Numbered from the stretch's first letter, positions 8,401-18,543 are shown. The stretch: DNA of 64,000 bases from Lachnospiraceae bacterium (GCA_021202465.1 JAJQCZ010000056.1:17551-81550); one strand, 5' to 3'. A program made the numbers and translations. The notes: a model not told the origin generated them from the sequence alone.

Positions 8401-8429
8401 TTGCCAACCGAACCCTTTTTTCTTATAAT
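8401..8429 (+). promoter_or_regulatory. sigma-A promoter of degV
   Basis: TTGCCA (8401-8406), 17-bp spacer, TATAAT (8424-8429). The following leader of about 130 nt contains the palindrome TATGGC-GCAG-GCCATA at 8497-8512, which could be an operator or a leader hairpin. The rest of the 8265-8564 gap shows nothing else I can identify. Confidence 0.75.
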
Positions 8430-8564
8430 ACCCAGTGCAGTCAGGCTATCGAGCCGGAGGCGGCTTTTCGCTTCATATCCGCCTGCACCGACCGCGTATG
8501 GCGCAGGCCATAAAACGCATTACGCGGGCGTACACACAAGAAGAGACAGGAGGCAGAGAGAATC

Positions 8565-9431
8565 ATGAAAAAAATTGCCATTGTCACAGACAGTAACAGC
8601 GGCATCACACAGAAAGAAGCAGCGGAGCTGGGAATCCGCGTCCTCCCGATGCCTTTTTATATTAATGAGACCATGTATTACGAAGACATCACACTCGACC
8701 AGGACACCTTTTATGCGCGACTGGCGGAGGGCGCCGAGATTTCCACCTCTCAGCCCATGGTGGGGGACGTCCTGGATCTCTGGAATGAACTTCTCCGGGA
8801 ATATGACGAGATCGTTCACATCCCCATGTCCAGCGGACTCAGCGGCTCCTGTGAAACCGCGCTCTCTCTGGCACAGGATTTTGAGGGAAAAGTGCAGGTG
8901 GTCAATAACCAGAGAATCTCTGTGACTCAGCGTTTGTCGGTTCTGGAAGCCCTGCAGATGGCCAAAGAAGGAATGGACGCCGCGCAGATTCGCCAGCGGC
9001 TGGAGGAGACCCGCTTTGATTCGAGCATCTATATCATGGTCGATACCCTGACCTACCTGCGGAAGGGCGGACGACTGACACCGGCGGTGGCCGCCATCGG
9101 CTCCCTGCTGCGCCTGAAACCGGTCCTGCAGATTCAGGGTGAGAAACTGGACGCCTTCGCGACCTCCCGCTCTGTCCGCCTGGCCAGGAAGACCATGATT
9201 GAAGCCGTTCAGAAGGATGCTGCCTGCCGCTTTGGCGGCGCAGAGAACTGTGTTTTTCCCATGGCTTACACTCACAATCCTGAGGAACTGGAACAGTTCC
9301 GTCAGGAGGCGATGGCGGCGATTCCCGGCCACAGCCCCGAAGATTTCTATGCGGCGCCACTCTCCCTGAGTATTTCCTGCCACATCGGCCCCGGCGCGCT
9401 GGCCATTACCTGCTGCCGCAGGCACTCATAG
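8565..9431 (+). CDS. DegV family fatty-acid-binding protein
   Basis: 288 residues. DegV/FakB proteins bind a fatty acid and present it to the kinase FakA, which feeds phospholipid synthesis. Family marks are the N-terminal AIVTDSNSGI (residues 4-13), IPMSSGLSGS (fatty-acid head-group contact), and the YLRKGGRLTPA stretch near residue 165. AGGAGG lies upstream of the ATG. The gene is on the plus strand between rplQ and ecfA1, breaking an otherwise continuous minus-strand array. No fakA is in the window, so which lipid kinase it serves is not shown here. Confidence 0.93.
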   Translation: MKKIAIVTDSNSGITQKEAAELGIRVLPMPFYINETMYYEDITLDQDTFYARLAEGAEISTSQPMVGDVLDLWNELLREYDEIVHIPMSSGLSGSCETALSLAQDFEGKVQVVNNQRISVTQRLSVLEALQMAKEGMDAAQIRQRLEETRFDSSIYIMVDTLTYLRKGGRLTPAVAAIGSLLRLKPVLQIQGEKLDAFATSRSVRLARKTMIEAVQKDAACRFGGAENCVFPMAYTHNPEELEQFRQEAMAAIPGHSPEDFYAAPLSLSISCHIGPGALAITCCRRHS

Positions 9432-9483
9432 AACTCATCGTACTTTTCCTCCCTTTTCGCCTCCGTTACATTCATGATATAAT

Positions 9484-9538
9484 GAAACGGAGCCGGATTA
9501 CGCAGCATTTCCATCTTCTGTGTCTCCGGCTCCGTTTC
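9484..9538. terminator. terminator downstream of degV
   Basis: A perfect 14-bp stem GAAACGGAGCCGGA (9484-9497) with TCCGGCTCCGTTTC (9525-9538) and a 27-nt loop. T-rich sequence follows weakly on both strands, so it may serve both degV and the convergent ribosomal operon. Confidence 0.65.
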
Positions 9539-9545
9539 TCTATAG

Positions 9546-9591
9546 AAAAAAGTGCCGCCGCCCCACATCCTGTGGGTTCAGCAGCACTTTT
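9546..9591 (-). terminator. terminator of the ribosomal alpha operon
   Basis: On the minus strand AAAAGTGC (9584-9591 complement) pairs with GCACTTTTTT (9546-9555 complement), ending in a T run just after rplQ. It marks the end of the long rpsJ-to-rplQ transcript. Confidence 0.7.
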
Positions 9592-9605
9592 CTCTCATCA
9601 AACAA

Positions 9606-10142
9606 TTATACCAGCTCCAGGATCACTTCCATCGCTGCGTCGCCGCGGCGGGGGCCGATCTTCACAATACGGGTATATCCGCCCTGACGGTTCACATACT
9701 TCGGCGCGATCTCATCGAACAGCTTCGCAGGAAGATCCACCTGCTTCGTGTTTCTCTTGCGTCCGGCCTGCTCCTTAGGAACCTGCGTCACAGGATACAG
9801 AACCTTCAGCATCTGTCTCCGGGCATGAAGACGGCTGGGATTATCCTTACGGATGGTCTTCTCGACCGTCTCGAACTTCGTGACCTTCTTGCCGTTCACG
9901 GTCTCCTTCACTCTCTTGCCGTCCTTATCCTTCACAGCCACCTTGGCGTTGACAGTGACGGTCTCGTAGTTATCTTTTTCTTTCACAGCCAGTGCGATCA
10001 GGCCCTCCGCAATCTTACGAACCTCTTTCGCGCGAGCTTCTGTGGTGACGATCTTACCGTTGTTCAGCAGAGCAGTCACCTGGCTTCTCAGTAAAGCTTT
10101 TCTCTGGCTTGATGTTCTTCCAAGCTTTCTATACTGTGCCAT
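9606..10142 (-). CDS. rplQ: 50S ribosomal protein L17
   Basis: 178 residues. L17 lies near the peptide exit tunnel. The conserved N-terminal half ([36 protein letters not shown]) and the C-terminal strand [17 protein letters not shown] are present. Between them, at about residues 70-130, is a lysine-rich insert ([19 protein letters not shown] onward) that makes the protein about 55 residues longer than the 120-residue Bacillus form. Insert-bearing L17 is common in Lachnospiraceae-type genomes as I know them. It is the last gene of the alpha operon. Confidence 0.97.
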   Translation of the reverse strand: MAQYRKLGRTSSQRKALLRSQVTALLNNGKIVTTEARAKEVRKIAEGLIALAVKEKDNYETVTVNAKVAVKDKDGKRVKETVNGKKVTKFETVEKTIRKDNPSRLHARRQMLKVLYPVTQVPKEQAGRKRNTKQVDLPAKLFDEIAPKYVNRQGGYTRIVKIGPRRGDAAMEVILELV

Positions 10143-10160
10143 ACTCTCACCTCCGACCTA

Positions 10161-11120
10161 TTACTCATCGCTGGGATTGAGTTCCAATCCAAGCTCTTTC
10201 AATTTCGCCAAAACCTCTTCCAGAGACTTGCGGCCCAGGTTGCGGACCTTTATCATGTCCTCGGAAGTACGGTTTGTCAATTCTTCCACCGTGTTAATAC
10301 CGGCTCTCTTCAGACAATTATAAGAGCGCACGGACAACTCCAGCTCATCGATATTCATCTCCAGAACTTTTTCCTTCTCATCGTCCTTCGTCTCGACCAT
10401 CACTTCTGTGTTCATGGTCTTCTCTGACAGATCAATAAAAAGGTTCAGATGCTCGCTGAGCACCTTGGCGGCCAGGCTGACAGCCTCATCCGGCCCCATC
10501 GTTCCATTCGTGAAAACATCGAGCGTCAGTTTATCATAATCCGTGAACTTGCCCACACGCGTGTCTTCCACAGCCATATTCACACGCTCTACCGGCGTGT
10601 AGATGGAATCAATCGCAATGACGCCGATCGGCTGATCTTCCGTCTTATTGCGATCCGAGCTCACATACCCTCTTCCACGCGTGATCGTAATCTCCGCGTT
10701 GAATTTTGTATCCTTGCCCCCGCTGCAGGTGGCGATGCGCAGATCCGGATTCATGATCTCCAGATCTGAATCCAGACGAATGTCGGCCGCTGTCACGACC
10801 CCTTCGCCCTCGAATTCGATATATCCCACTTTCGCTTCCGTGAAATCACATTCACTGCGGATAGCAAGGTTTTTCAGGTTCATCACGATCTCCGTCACGT
10901 CCTCCTTAACGCCGGGGATCGAACTGAACTCGTGAAGGACTCCATCAATCTTGACCTGGCTCACTGCGACGCCAGGAAGAGAAGACAACATAATTCTCCG
11001 CAGAGAATTCCCCAGAGTTGTGCCATAGCCACGTTCCAGAGGTTCTACCACAAATCGACCATATCTCTTGTCCTCGGAGATCTCGGCAATCTCGATATTG
11101 GGTTTTTCAAATTCAAACAT
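10161..11120 (-). CDS. rpoA: DNA-directed RNA polymerase alpha subunit
   Basis: 319 residues. The N-terminal domain (about 1-230) dimerises and nucleates polymerase assembly ([31 protein letters not shown]). The C-terminal domain (about 250-312) carries the helix-hairpin-helix ([25 protein letters not shown]) that contacts UP elements and activators. ATG at 11120 is preferred over an upstream in-frame codon because the family starts with MFEFEKP and GGAGG precedes it. It sits between rpsD and rplQ as in most Firmicutes. Confidence 0.98.
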   Translation of the reverse strand: MFEFEKPNIEIAEISEDKRYGRFVVEPLERGYGTTLGNSLRRIMLSSLPGVAVSQVKIDGVLHEFSSIPGVKEDVTEIVMNLKNLAIRSECDFTEAKVGYIEFEGEGVVTAADIRLDSDLEIMNPDLRIATCSGGKDTKFNAEITITRGRGYVSSDRNKTEDQPIGVIAIDSIYTPVERVNMAVEDTRVGKFTDYDKLTLDVFTNGTMGPDEAVSLAAKVLSEHLNLFIDLSEKTMNTEVMVETKDDEKEKVLEMNIDELELSVRSYNCLKRAGINTVEELTNRTSEDMIKVRNLGRKSLEEVLAKLKELGLELNPSDE

Positions 11121-11168
11121 GATACTCCCTCCTTCTGGGACTCTCGATGAGAGACTCTCGCCCCTCAA

Positions 11169-11762
11169 TTATTTGGAGTACAACTCAACGATCAACATCT
11201 CGTTCACCGGGACGTCGATAGCTTCTCTCGTGGGAGTTTCCTTCACGGTAATGCGCAGATTCTCAAGATCGCTCTCTACCCAGCCGGGGGTCAGCCGTCC
11301 GGCTGTCGTCTCCACGATCTCCTTATACCGCTCGGAGGATTTGCATTTTTCTTTGATCTCGATCACGTCGCCCACCTTCACCTGATAGGAAGGAATGTTA
11401 ACGCACTTGCCGTTCACCAGCACGTGCTTATGATCGACGATCTGGCGGGTCTCCATACGGGTTCGTCCCAGCCCGCCGCGGAAGAGCACGTTATCGAGAC
11501 GCATCTCCAGAAGAACCATCAGGTTCTCACCGGTCGTCCCCTTCATTCTCTCCGCTTTCGCGTAATAATTTCTAAAAGGCTTCTCCAGCACACCGTAAAT
11601 GAACTTGGCTTTCTGCTTCTCTCTCAGCTGCAGGCCATACTCGCTCACCTTACGGTTCGTCCTCTTCGGCTGTCTTCTGGACTTCTTATCAATTCCAAGA
11701 TATATCGGATCAAGGTCTAAGGATCTGCATCTTTTCAGAACCGGAACTCTATCTACTGCCAC
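11169..11762 (-). CDS. rpsD: 30S ribosomal protein S4
   Basis: 197 residues with the S4 RNA-binding domain at about 88-150 (MRLDNVLFRGGLGRTR, HVLVNGKCVNIPSYQVKVGD). S4 nucleates 30S assembly and affects decoding fidelity. The start is GTG at 11762 with GGAGG upstream. The N terminus AVDRVPVLKRCRSLDLDP lacks the zinc-binding cysteine cluster, so it is the zinc-free type. Confidence 0.97.
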   Translation of the reverse strand: MAVDRVPVLKRCRSLDLDPIYLGIDKKSRRQPKRTNRKVSEYGLQLREKQKAKFIYGVLEKPFRNYYAKAERMKGTTGENLMVLLEMRLDNVLFRGGLGRTRMETRQIVDHKHVLVNGKCVNIPSYQVKVGDVIEIKEKCKSSERYKEIVETTAGRLTPGWVESDLENLRITVKETPTREAIDVPVNEMLIVELYSK

Positions 11763-11777
11763 TTGTCTGCACCTCCA

Positions 11778-12176
11778 TTATACTCTTCTACGCTTCGGCG
11801 GACGGCATCCGTTGTGAGGCACGGGTGTTACATCCTTAATGCTTGTCACTTCCAGACCACAGGCGGAAAGCGCACGGATCGCTGCTTCACGTCCGGAACC
11901 GGGTCCCTTTACAAAAACGTCAACGGTCTTCAGACCATGGGGGATAGCGGCTTTGGCAGCTGTCTCGGCTGCCATCTGAGCGGCATAGGGGGTAGATTTC
12001 CTTGAACCTCTGAAGCCAAGCCCGCCAGCGCTTGCCCATGACAACGCATTCCCCTGCGTATCCGTAAGGGTAACGATGGTGTTGTTAAAGGATGACTGGA
12101 TATGAGCCTGTCCGCGTTCAACGTTTTTCTTGACACGTTTTTTGGTCACTTTCTTAGCTGACACTTTCTTAGCCAT
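11778..12176 (-). CDS. rpsK: 30S ribosomal protein S11
   Basis: 132 residues, full length. A lysine-rich N-terminal tail is followed by the conserved core ([39 protein letters not shown]) and C-terminal [12 protein letters not shown]11 helps form the platform and mRNA exit site. It lies between rpsM and rpsD with short gaps. Confidence 0.98.
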   Translation of the reverse strand: MAKKVSAKKVTKKRVKKNVERGQAHIQSSFNNTIVTLTDTQGNALSWASAGGLGFRGSRKSTPYAAQMAAETAAKAAIPHGLKTVDVFVKGPGSGREAAIRALSACGLEVTSIKDVTPVPHNGCRPPKRRRV

Positions 12177-12220
12177 TTTAAAACTAACCTTCCCTTATGA
12201 TGGGTTCCTTTCTATATTAT

Positions 12221-12589
12221 TTATTTCTTCTTGTTCGCCACAGTCTTCTTAGGACCCTTCCGGGTTCTGGCGTTGGTCTTGGTCTTCTGACCGCGCACCG
12301 GAAGTCCTCTTCTGTGGCGGATGCCGCGATAGCAGCCGATTTCCTGAAGACGCTTGATGTTGAGAGCCGTCTCTCTTCTCAGGTCGCCTTCCACGGTCTG
12401 CGTCGCATCAATGACCTCACGGATCCGGTTCACTTCCTCATCCGTCAGATCTTTTACACGGGTATCCGGATTTACCTTCGCTTCTGCCAGGATACGGTTG
12501 GAGCTGGTTCTGCCGATCCCATAGATATAGGTCAAGCCGATCTCAACACGTTTTTCCCTCGGTAAATCAACACCTGAAATACGAGCCAT
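12221..12589 (-). CDS. rpsM: 30S ribosomal protein S13
   Basis: 122 residues. S13 is in the 30S head and contacts the P-site tRNA and the 50S subunit. Typical features are [20 protein letters not shown], the [20 protein letters not shown] region and a lysine-rich C-terminal tail. Start ATG with AAGGAGG upstream; it follows rpmJ in the standard order. Confidence 0.98.
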   Translation of the reverse strand: MARISGVDLPREKRVEIGLTYIYGIGRTSSNRILAEAKVNPDTRVKDLTDEEVNRIREVIDATQTVEGDLRRETALNIKRLQEIGCYRGIRHRRGLPVRGQKTKTNARTRKGPKKTVANKKK

Positions 12590-12676
12590 TTGTGTACCTC
12601 CTTGATATTGGCCGAATGGCCATCACGGATCCCTTTACGGGACCTCCAATTATAATATAAATTCTAAATCTGACGA

Positions 12677-12790
12677 TCAGCCCTGTCTCTGCTTGTGCTT
12701 GGGATTTTCGCAGATAATTCTTACACTGCCCTTGCGCTTGATGACCTTGCATTTCTCACACATGGGTTTTACGGACGATCTAACCTTCAT
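12677..12790 (-). CDS. rpmJ: 50S ribosomal protein L36
   Basis: A 37-residue protein read directly from the minus strand. It starts [14 protein letters not shown] and ends KHKQRQG. The zinc ligands Cys11, Cys14, Cys27 and His32 are all present, so it is the zinc-binding (C+) form. AGGAG lies upstream of the ATG. It stands in the standard place between infA and rpsM. Confidence 0.97.
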   Translation of the reverse strand: MKVRSSVKPMCEKCKVIKRKGSVRIICENPKHKQRQG

Positions 12791-12888
12791 TTTGCACTCC
12801 TTTCCTGACGGTTTTCCTTGTTTCCTCAAAAAACGCACCCAAAATTATACCATTTAAATACCAATTAGGCAAGAGTTTTTTCTGTCGT

Positions 12889-13107
12889 TTATTTATCACG
12901 CCAGATAATCCGGCCTTTGGTGAGGTCATAGGGCGAGAGCTCCAGCGTCACCTTATCTCCGGGTAAGATCCGGATATAGTTCATGCGGAGCTTGCCGCTA
13001 ATGTGTGCCAGCACCTGGTGGCCGTTCTCCAGCTCTACCTGAAACATGGCATTGGGCAGCTTTTCAACGACCCGTCCCTCAATTTCGATCACATCGGCTT
13101 TCGACAT
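12889..13107 (-). CDS. infA: translation initiation factor IF-1
   Basis: 72 residues, a single OB-fold protein ([38 protein letters not shown]). IF-1 binds the A site of the 30S subunit during initiation. It is co-directional with map upstream and rpmJ downstream; AGGAGG precedes the ATG. Confidence 0.98.
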   Translation of the reverse strand: MSKADVIEIEGRVVEKLPNAMFQVELENGHQVLAHISGKLRMNYIRILPGDKVTLELSPYDLTKGRIIWRDK

Positions 13108-13136
13108 GCGGTCCTCCTTCTACCTTCTCAGCCTTA

Positions 13137-13934
13137 TCAGCCTTTTTCAGTCTTACTTGCGGAGAGTGCCTCCGCTTCCCGGGCGGTCAGAGTCAGAATC
13201 TCCGGCTCTCCTTCCGTAATACATATGGTATTTTCATAATGGGCTGACAGAGAATGGTCGGCACTGACCACCGTCCATTGATCCTCCAGCCATCTTACCT
13301 TCCACGTTCCCGCATTAATCATGGGTTCCACCGCCAGTGTCATCCCGGGCCTCAACAGAATGCCCCGTTTCTTCTGACGATAGTTCGGAATCTCCGGCGC
13401 CTCGTGAAGATGCGTTCCGATCCCGTGTCCCACCAGGTCACGCACAACACCATATCCGTACTTCTCTGCATGCGCCTCTACCGCTTCCGAGATCTCATGG
13501 AGATGATGTCCGGCCCGGGCGAAGCGGATGCCTTCAAAGAAGCATTCCCTCGTAATATCGATCAGCCTCTGCGCTTCCGGACTCACGCCCCCTACCGCAT
13601 GTGTGCGGGCGGCATCCGCGTGATAGCCCTCATAGATCAGGCCGGCATCCAGGCTGACGATATCGCCTTCCCGGAGTATCCTCCCTTCACTGGGAATTCC
13701 ATGTACGACCTCATCATTCACCGACACACAGATAGAAGCAGGATAACCATTATAATGAAGGAAAGAAGGAACACTATCCAGATCGCGGATACAGGCTTCT
13801 CCCAGCCGGTCGATCTCAGCCGTAGAAATGCCCGGTCGAATCACCTGCTGCAGCTTTTCATGGACAAGAGCCAGCCGACGGCCGGCCTCGCGCATCCGTT
13901 CGATCTCCCGCTCCGATTTGATCGTGATGGGCAT
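13137..13934 (-). CDS. map: type I methionine aminopeptidase
   Basis: 265 residues from ATG 13934, which comes directly after the adk stop (TGA-C-ATG). The enzyme removes the initiator methionine from nascent proteins. The five metal ligands are visible: two Asp in SLDAGLIYEGYHADAA, His in GHGIGTHLHE, Glu in AVEPMINAGTW and Glu in ICITEGEPE. The N-terminal segment MPITIKSEREIERMREAGR is normal for the short type I form without an SH3 extension. It belongs to the secY-adk-map-infA stretch. Confidence 0.97.
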   Translation of the reverse strand: MPITIKSEREIERMREAGRRLALVHEKLQQVIRPGISTAEIDRLGEACIRDLDSVPSFLHYNGYPASICVSVNDEVVHGIPSEGRILREGDIVSLDAGLIYEGYHADAARTHAVGGVSPEAQRLIDITRECFFEGIRFARAGHHLHEISEAVEAHAEKYGYGVVRDLVGHGIGTHLHEAPEIPNYRQKKRGILLRPGMTLAVEPMINAGTWKVRWLEDQWTVVSADHSLSAHYENTICITEGEPEILTLTAREAEALSASKTEKG

Positions 13935-13935
13935 G

Positions 13936-14577
13936 TCAGTCTCCCAGCTTCCCGACGATCTCCGCGAACACCGCCTCCATGGGCTGCGTACCGTCGATGT
14001 CCACTTCCCGGCCTTTTTCCCGGTAATAATCAATCAGGGGCTGCGTCTGCTCATGATAGACCGCCAGACGTTTCTGCACAGTCTCTGCCTGGTCATCGTC
14101 CCGCTGAATCACCGCAGCTCCGCAGCGGTCACAGATTCCCGGCTTCTTCGTGGGAATATTCACCACATGATAACTGGCTCCGCAGGACGGACAGACACGG
14201 CGGCCGGACATTCTCGCAACGATCGCCTCGTCAGGAACATCCACATTGACTGCAACATCAATGTCACCCGTCTCAGCCAGTGCTTCAGAAAGCTTCCGCG
14301 CCTGGTTCATGGTACGCGGAAAACCGTCAAGGATATATCCTTTCTCACAGTCCGGCTGCCCGATACGATCCATCATCAGATCCACCGTCAGTTCATCCGG
14401 AACCAGACCTCCGGCATCCATGTATTCCTTCGCCTTCCGGCCCAGCTCTGTCCCCGCCTTGATATTCCCACGGAAAATATCCCCTGTGGAAATGTGCGGG
14501 ATTCCGTATTTTTCAGAGAGCATTTTTGCCTGCGTACCCTTACCGGCACCGGGCGCTCCCAGCATGATGATCTTCAT
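13936..14577 (-). CDS. adk: adenylate kinase
   Basis: 213 residues. It catalyses ATP + AMP to 2 ADP. The P-loop GAPGAGKGT is at 7-15 and the AMP-binding DGFPRT near 84. The long LID domain carries a zinc site Cys129, Cys132, Cys149 and Cys152 (CPSC, CDRC), as is common in Gram-positive adenylate kinases. ATG 14577 is preferred over a GTG three codons upstream because AGAGAGG is well spaced from it. Confidence 0.97.
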   Translation of the reverse strand: MKIIMLGAPGAGKGTQAKMLSEKYGIPHISTGDIFRGNIKAGTELGRKAKEYMDAGGLVPDELTVDLMMDRIGQPDCEKGYILDGFPRTMNQARKLSEALAETGDIDVAVNVDVPDEAIVARMSGRRVCPSCGASYHVVNIPTKKPGICDRCGAAVIQRDDDQAETVQKRLAVYHEQTQPLIDYYREKGREVDIDGTQPMEAVFAEIVGKLGD

Positions 14578-14634
14578 AAACAGCACCTCTCTTCCGGATT
14601 CTGCGTCGGAGACGAAGCCCCGACGCAGCGGAAA

Positions 14635-15960
14635 TCAATCGCTCAGGAAACCTTTATAGTAGTGAACCAGCATCATGGACTCCACCTGCTTCAGCGTCTC
14701 CAGAATAACACCCACGATAATGATCAGGGAGGTCCCGAAGAAACACAGGGAAGAGCCGACACCGAACAGACCGGTGAGTATGATGGGTATCACCGCAACG
14801 ATCGCCAGACCGGCTGCTCCGATGAAGATCAGATAGTTCAGCACATGCTCCAGATACTCAGAGGTCGGCTTGCCCGGGCGGATGCCGGGGATGAAGCCGC
14901 CCTGCTTCTTCATATTGTTGGCGACCTCAATCGGGTTAAAAGTGATCGATGTGTAGAAATAGGCAAAAAACACCAGGAGAACCAGATAGATCACCAGGCC
15001 GATCGAGTAGATCGGTGCATCAGGGTCACACCAGTAACTCTGCGTCAGAGCCTTGATAATATATCCCGGAATGGTGCTGGGCGCCGAGTAGTTCAACCCG
15101 ACAAAGCTGGCAATGATACCAGGGAAGCTCAGAAGGGACGACGCAAAAATCACCGGAATCACACCGGCTGTGTTGACCTTCAGCGGGATATGGGAGGACT
15201 GGCCGCCCACCAGCTTCCGGCCCTGCATCTTCTTCGCATACTGCACCGGGATACGGCGCTCACCGTCCTGCAGGTAGATGACAAAGACCACCAGAGCCAG
15301 CAGAAGCGCCAGAATAACAACAGCCGTCACGATTCCCAAAGCAATCGCCTTGCCGCTGATAAAGGTAGTATAGAGAGTTCTGAAATCCGTGGGCATATCC
15401 GAGATAATATTCACCAGAAGGATGATAGAGATACCGTTTCCGATTCCCTTCTCTGTAATCTGCTCACCGATCCACATCAGAACCGCACTACCGGTTGTCA
15501 TGATCGCGGTCACAAAAATAACATTGTACCAGGTATAGTGAATCAGGTAACTGGAGCCAAAACCGATCGCCATAGACACCGACTGAATCACGGAAAGACC
15601 GATATTCAGGTATCTGGTAATCTTATTGATTACCTTGCGCCCTTCCTCGCCTTCCTTTTGCAATTCCTCGAGACGAGGAATTGCAATGGTCAGCAGCTGG
15701 ACGATAATGGACGCAGTAATGTACGGCGTAATGCTCAGTGCGAAGATGGACATATCCGTAAAGGAGCTTCCCGTGATCGTATTGAAGAAATTGAACGCCG
15801 AGGATGTCTGGTTACTCCACCACTCCGCAACGAAGGCCGTATTCACACCCGGGGTGGGAATCTGGCTTCCGATGCGGACAATGACGATCATAAAGAACGT
15901 GAACATCAGCTTGCGGCGGATGTCAGCGACCTTTAAGGCATTGCGGAGTGTTTTGAACAT
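14635..15960 (-). CDS. secY: preprotein translocase subunit SecY
   Basis: 441 residues with ten membrane segments. SecY is the protein-conducting channel of the Sec translocon. Recognisable parts are the N-terminal LRNALKVADIRRKLMFTFFM, the plug region near GSSFTDMSIFALSITPYITA, and RRIPVQYAKKMQG in a cytosolic loop. It overlaps nothing and lies 1 bp from rplO, followed by adk, the classical spc-operon order. Confidence 0.98.
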   Translation of the reverse strand: MFKTLRNALKVADIRRKLMFTFFMIVIVRIGSQIPTPGVNTAFVAEWWSNQTSSAFNFFNTITGSSFTDMSIFALSITPYITASIIVQLLTIAIPRLEELQKEGEEGRKVINKITRYLNIGLSVIQSVSMAIGFGSSYLIHYTWYNVIFVTAIMTTGSAVLMWIGEQITEKGIGNGISIILLVNIISDMPTDFRTLYTTFISGKAIALGIVTAVVILALLLALVVFVIYLQDGERRIPVQYAKKMQGRKLVGGQSSHIPLKVNTAGVIPVIFASSLLSFPGIIASFVGLNYSAPSTIPGYIIKALTQSYWCDPDAPIYSIGLVIYLVLLVFFAYFYTSITFNPIEVANNMKKQGGFIPGIRPGKPTSEYLEHVLNYLIFIGAAGLAIVAVIPIILTGLFGVGSSLCFFGTSLIIIVGVILETLKQVESMMLVHYYKGFLSD

Positions 15961-15961
15961 A

Positions 15962-16402
15962 TTATTCTACCTCTACTGTTCCACCTAACGCTTCAATCTT
16001 TTCTTTCGCGCCTGCACTGAAGGCATAGGCTTTAACGTTAAGCTTTTTGGTAAGTTCTCCATTGCCGAGAATCTTAACGCCGTCCCGCGGGTTCTTTACA
16101 ATGCCCTTTTCCAGCAGAGTCTCCACTGTCACGGTCGCTCCGTCCTCAAAGGATTCCAGAGCACTGACATTGATCCCGACGATGTTCTTGGAATTGATAC
16201 AGGTAAAGCCTCTCTTGGGAAGACGGCGATACAGAGGCATCTGGCCGCCCTCAAAACCGGGTCTGGGAGCTCCGGAACGAGCCTTCTGTCCCTTGTGGCC
16301 CTTACCGGCGGTCTTCCCGTTTCCCGAGCCGTGGCCGCGGCCACGACGGAAATTGTCGCTGTGTACGGCGCCATCCGCGGGCTTCAAATTCGATAAATCC
16401 AT
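15962..16402 (-). CDS. rplO: 50S ribosomal protein L15
   Basis: 146 residues. The glycine/arginine-rich N-terminal extension ([20 protein letters not shown]) penetrates the 23S rRNA core, and the C-terminal globular part ends ALGGTVEVE. It follows rpmD by 10 bp and precedes secY. Confidence 0.98.
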   Translation of the reverse strand: MDLSNLKPADGAVHSDNFRRGRGHGSGNGKTAGKGHKGQKARSGAPRPGFEGGQMPLYRRLPKRGFTCINSKNIVGINVSALESFEDGATVTVETLLEKGIVKNPRDGVKILGNGELTKKLNVKAYAFSAGAKEKIEALGGTVEVE

Positions 16403-16412
16403 GGTGCACCTC

Positions 16413-16595
16413 CTATGCTTCTTCCACTTTGACCAGGTGTTTCACCTGCTGGATCATGCCGCGGGTCGCTGCGTTGTCCGGCAGCTCTACCGTTTTATGC
16501 ATCTTCGTCAGACCCAGGGCTTCCACCGTTTTCCTGTGCTTGGGAATCGCACCGATGGGCGATTTCACCAAAGTAACCTTTACTTTCTCAGCCAT
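16413..16595 (-). CDS. rpmD: 50S ribosomal protein L30
   Basis: 60 residues, the short bacterial form: [20 protein letters not shown] and [15 protein letters not shown]. It lies between rpsE and rplO. Confidence 0.97.
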   Translation of the reverse strand: MAEKVKVTLVKSPIGAIPKHRKTVEALGLTKMHKTVELPDNAATRGMIQQVKHLVKVEEA

Positions 16596-16609
16596 TTTGT
16601 GCTTCCTCC

Positions 16610-17122
16610 TTATTCACCCAAGACTTCGTCGACGGATTTGCCGCGCAGCTTCGCGACTTCCTCCGGGGTCTTTAAAGATTTCAGGCCCTCAATGGTCGCC
16701 AGAACCACATTCTGCTTATTGTTGGAACCCAGAGATTTGGTACGGATATTCTCAATACCGGCCAGCTCCATCACCGCACGGGCGGGGCCTCCGGCAATCA
16801 CGCCGGTACCCTCGGGAGCACGCTTCAGCATGACCTGTGCACTGCCGAATTTGCCGATATAATCGTGAGGAATGCTCTTGTTCTCGTCGATGGGGATCTC
16901 TACCAGATTCTTCGTGGCAGCTTCCTTGCCCTTGCGGATCGCTTCCGGAATTTCAGCCGCTTTGCCCATACCGGCGCCGACATGTCCGTTGCCATCGCCG
17001 ACAACCACCAGAGCGGTAAACCGCATATTCCGGCCGCCCTTGACCGTCTTGGATACACGCTTGATCGTCACGACTTTATCCAGCAGTTCCAGATTGCTGG
17101 GATCAATGATTGTACGTTTCAT
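16610..17122 (-). CDS. rpsE: 30S ribosomal protein S5
   Basis: 170 residues. The N-terminal double-stranded RNA-binding domain ([40 protein letters not shown]) and the C-terminal domain ([20 protein letters not shown]) are complete. S5 shapes the mRNA entry channel and affects fidelity. The ATG gives the N terminus [16 protein letters not shown]. Confidence 0.98.
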   Translation of the reverse strand: MKRTIIDPSNLELLDKVVTIKRVSKTVKGGRNMRFTALVVVGDGNGHVGAGMGKAAEIPEAIRKGKEAATKNLVEIPIDENKSIPHDYIGKFGSAQVMLKRAPEGTGVIAGGPARAVMELAGIENIRTKSLGSNNKQNVVLATIEGLKSLKTPEEVAKLRGKSVDEVLGE

Positions 17123-17140
17123 GCGCTTGTCGCCTCCTTA

Positions 17141-17509
17141 CTAAAATTCCAGACCAGCTTCACGAGCTGCATCTGCCAACGCCTTGATCTTGCCCTGATA
17201 TACAAAACCGCCCCGGTCAAAGACCACCGCAGTGATGCCTTTTTCCAGCGCCCTCTTGGCGATAACGGTTCCCAGGTAGGAAGCGGCTGCGACATCGTTC
17301 GTCTTCTCCAGCTCCGCCTTCACATCCTTCTGCAGCGTGGACGCGGAGACCAGGGTCGTCTGAGCGACATCGTCAATGATCTGGGCATACATATGATTGT
17401 TACTTCTGAAAACAGCAAGACGCGGTCTTTCGGCCGTCCCAGAAAAACGGTTGCGGAGTCTTTTGTGCTTCTTAACACGAACTTCCGATCTGGATTCTTT
17501 GCTAACCAT
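17141..17509 (-). CDS. rplR: 50S ribosomal protein L18
   Basis: 122 residues. It binds 5S rRNA together with L5. Typical segments are [20 protein letters not shown] and [20 protein letters not shown]. Located between rplF and rpsE. Confidence 0.98.
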   Translation of the reverse strand: MVSKESRSEVRVKKHKRLRNRFSGTAERPRLAVFRSNNHMYAQIIDDVAQTTLVSASTLQKDVKAELEKTNDVAAASYLGTVIAKRALEKGITAVVFDRGGFVYQGKIKALADAAREAGLEF

Positions 17510-17529
17510 TTTTGCGTACTCCTCCTTCT

Positions 17530-18072
17530 TTATTTCTTACCGGCCTTGCCGACCTTACGCCGGATTACCTCATCCGCATACTTGATGCCCTTGCCCTTGT
17601 AAGGCTCCGGACCTCTCTTGCTGCGGATCTCCGCGGCGTACTGTCCTACTTTTTCCTTGTCAATGCCCTTGACGATCAGCTTGTTCTGACCATCGCAGAC
17701 GACCTCGATCCCCTCGGGATCGACCATCTCCACGGGATGAGAATATCCCAGGGACAGCACCAGAGTCTTCCCCTGCTTCTGCGCCCGATAGCCGACGCCG
17801 TTGATCTCAAGGACCTTCTCATAGCCCTGGGAAACACCAACCACCATGTTGTGGATCAGTGTCCGGGTCAGTCCGTGAAGCGACTTCATCTTCTTCAGAT
17901 CATTGGGACGGCTGACCTTCACTTCGGCGCCTTCCACCTCGATCTTCATTTCCGCCGGAAGCACCCGCTCCAGCGTCCCCCTGGGGCCTTTTACCGTCAC
18001 TTTATTATTTTCTGCAACTTCCACAGTCACACCTGCGGGAATCGCGATAGGCATTCTTCCGATACGTGACAT
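17530..18072 (-). CDS. rplF: 50S ribosomal protein L6
   Basis: 180 residues with two repeats of the L6 fold. [15 protein letters not shown] begins the protein, and the C-terminal signature [16 protein letters not shown] is conserved. L6 lies near the factor-binding centre. Confidence 0.98.
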   Translation of the reverse strand: MSRIGRMPIAIPAGVTVEVAENNKVTVKGPRGTLERVLPAEMKIEVEGAEVKVSRPNDLKKMKSLHGLTRTLIHNMVVGVSQGYEKVLEINGVGYRAQKQGKTLVLSLGYSHPVEMVDPEGIEVVCDGQNKLIVKGIDKEKVGQYAAEIRSKRGPEPYKGKGIKYADEVIRRKVGKAGKK

Positions 18073-18112
18073 TTCGCCTTACCTCCATAAATATTGTGGA
18101 TCTCTGTAGATT

Positions 18113-18514
18113 CTACCAGACAAACGCGAGAACCTCGCCGCCTACATTCAGCTTGCGGGCCTGCTTGTCGGTGATCACGCCCTGGTTGGTCGAGATGATG
18201 GCCACGCCCAGGCCCCCCAGAACTCTGGGAAGCTCCTCCGCGCTGGCATATACCCGCAGACCGGGCTTGCTGATTCTCTTGAGGCCGCTGATAATCTTTT
18301 CATTCTTATCGGCGCCATACTTGAGAAATACGCGGATGGTGCTGGTAGCCCCCTCTCCGATCATCTCATATTTGGAAATATATCCCTCGTCAACCAGAAT
18401 GTTCGCGATCGCAACCTTCATCTTGGAAGCGGGAATATCCACTGTGTCGTGCTTTGCGCTGTTTGCGTTGCGGATTCTTGTAAGCATATCTGCAATGGGA
18501 TCACTCATCGTCAT
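18113..18514 (-). CDS. rpsH: 30S ribosomal protein S8
   Basis: 133 residues. S8 binds the central domain of 16S rRNA and can repress the spc operon in E. coli. It starts [18 protein letters not shown] and ends with the C-terminal motif [16 protein letters not shown] lies upstream. Confidence 0.98.
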   Translation of the reverse strand: MTMSDPIADMLTRIRNANSAKHDTVDIPASKMKVAIANILVDEGYISKYEMIGEGATSTIRVFLKYGADKNEKIISGLKRISKPGLRVYASAEELPRVLGGLGVAIISTNQGVITDKQARKLNVGGEVLAFVW

Positions 18515-18543
18515 TTTATGTTGCCTCCTTTCAAAACCTTATC

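Noticed and set aside
9347..9568. 73-codon minus-strand frame between degV and rplQ
   Set aside because: It overlaps the degV 3' end and two terminator hairpins; no domain.
13828..15936. 702-codon open frame on the plus strand antisense to adk and secY
   Set aside because: It spans two well-defined minus-strand genes, has the same low-complexity composition, and lacks a ribosome site.
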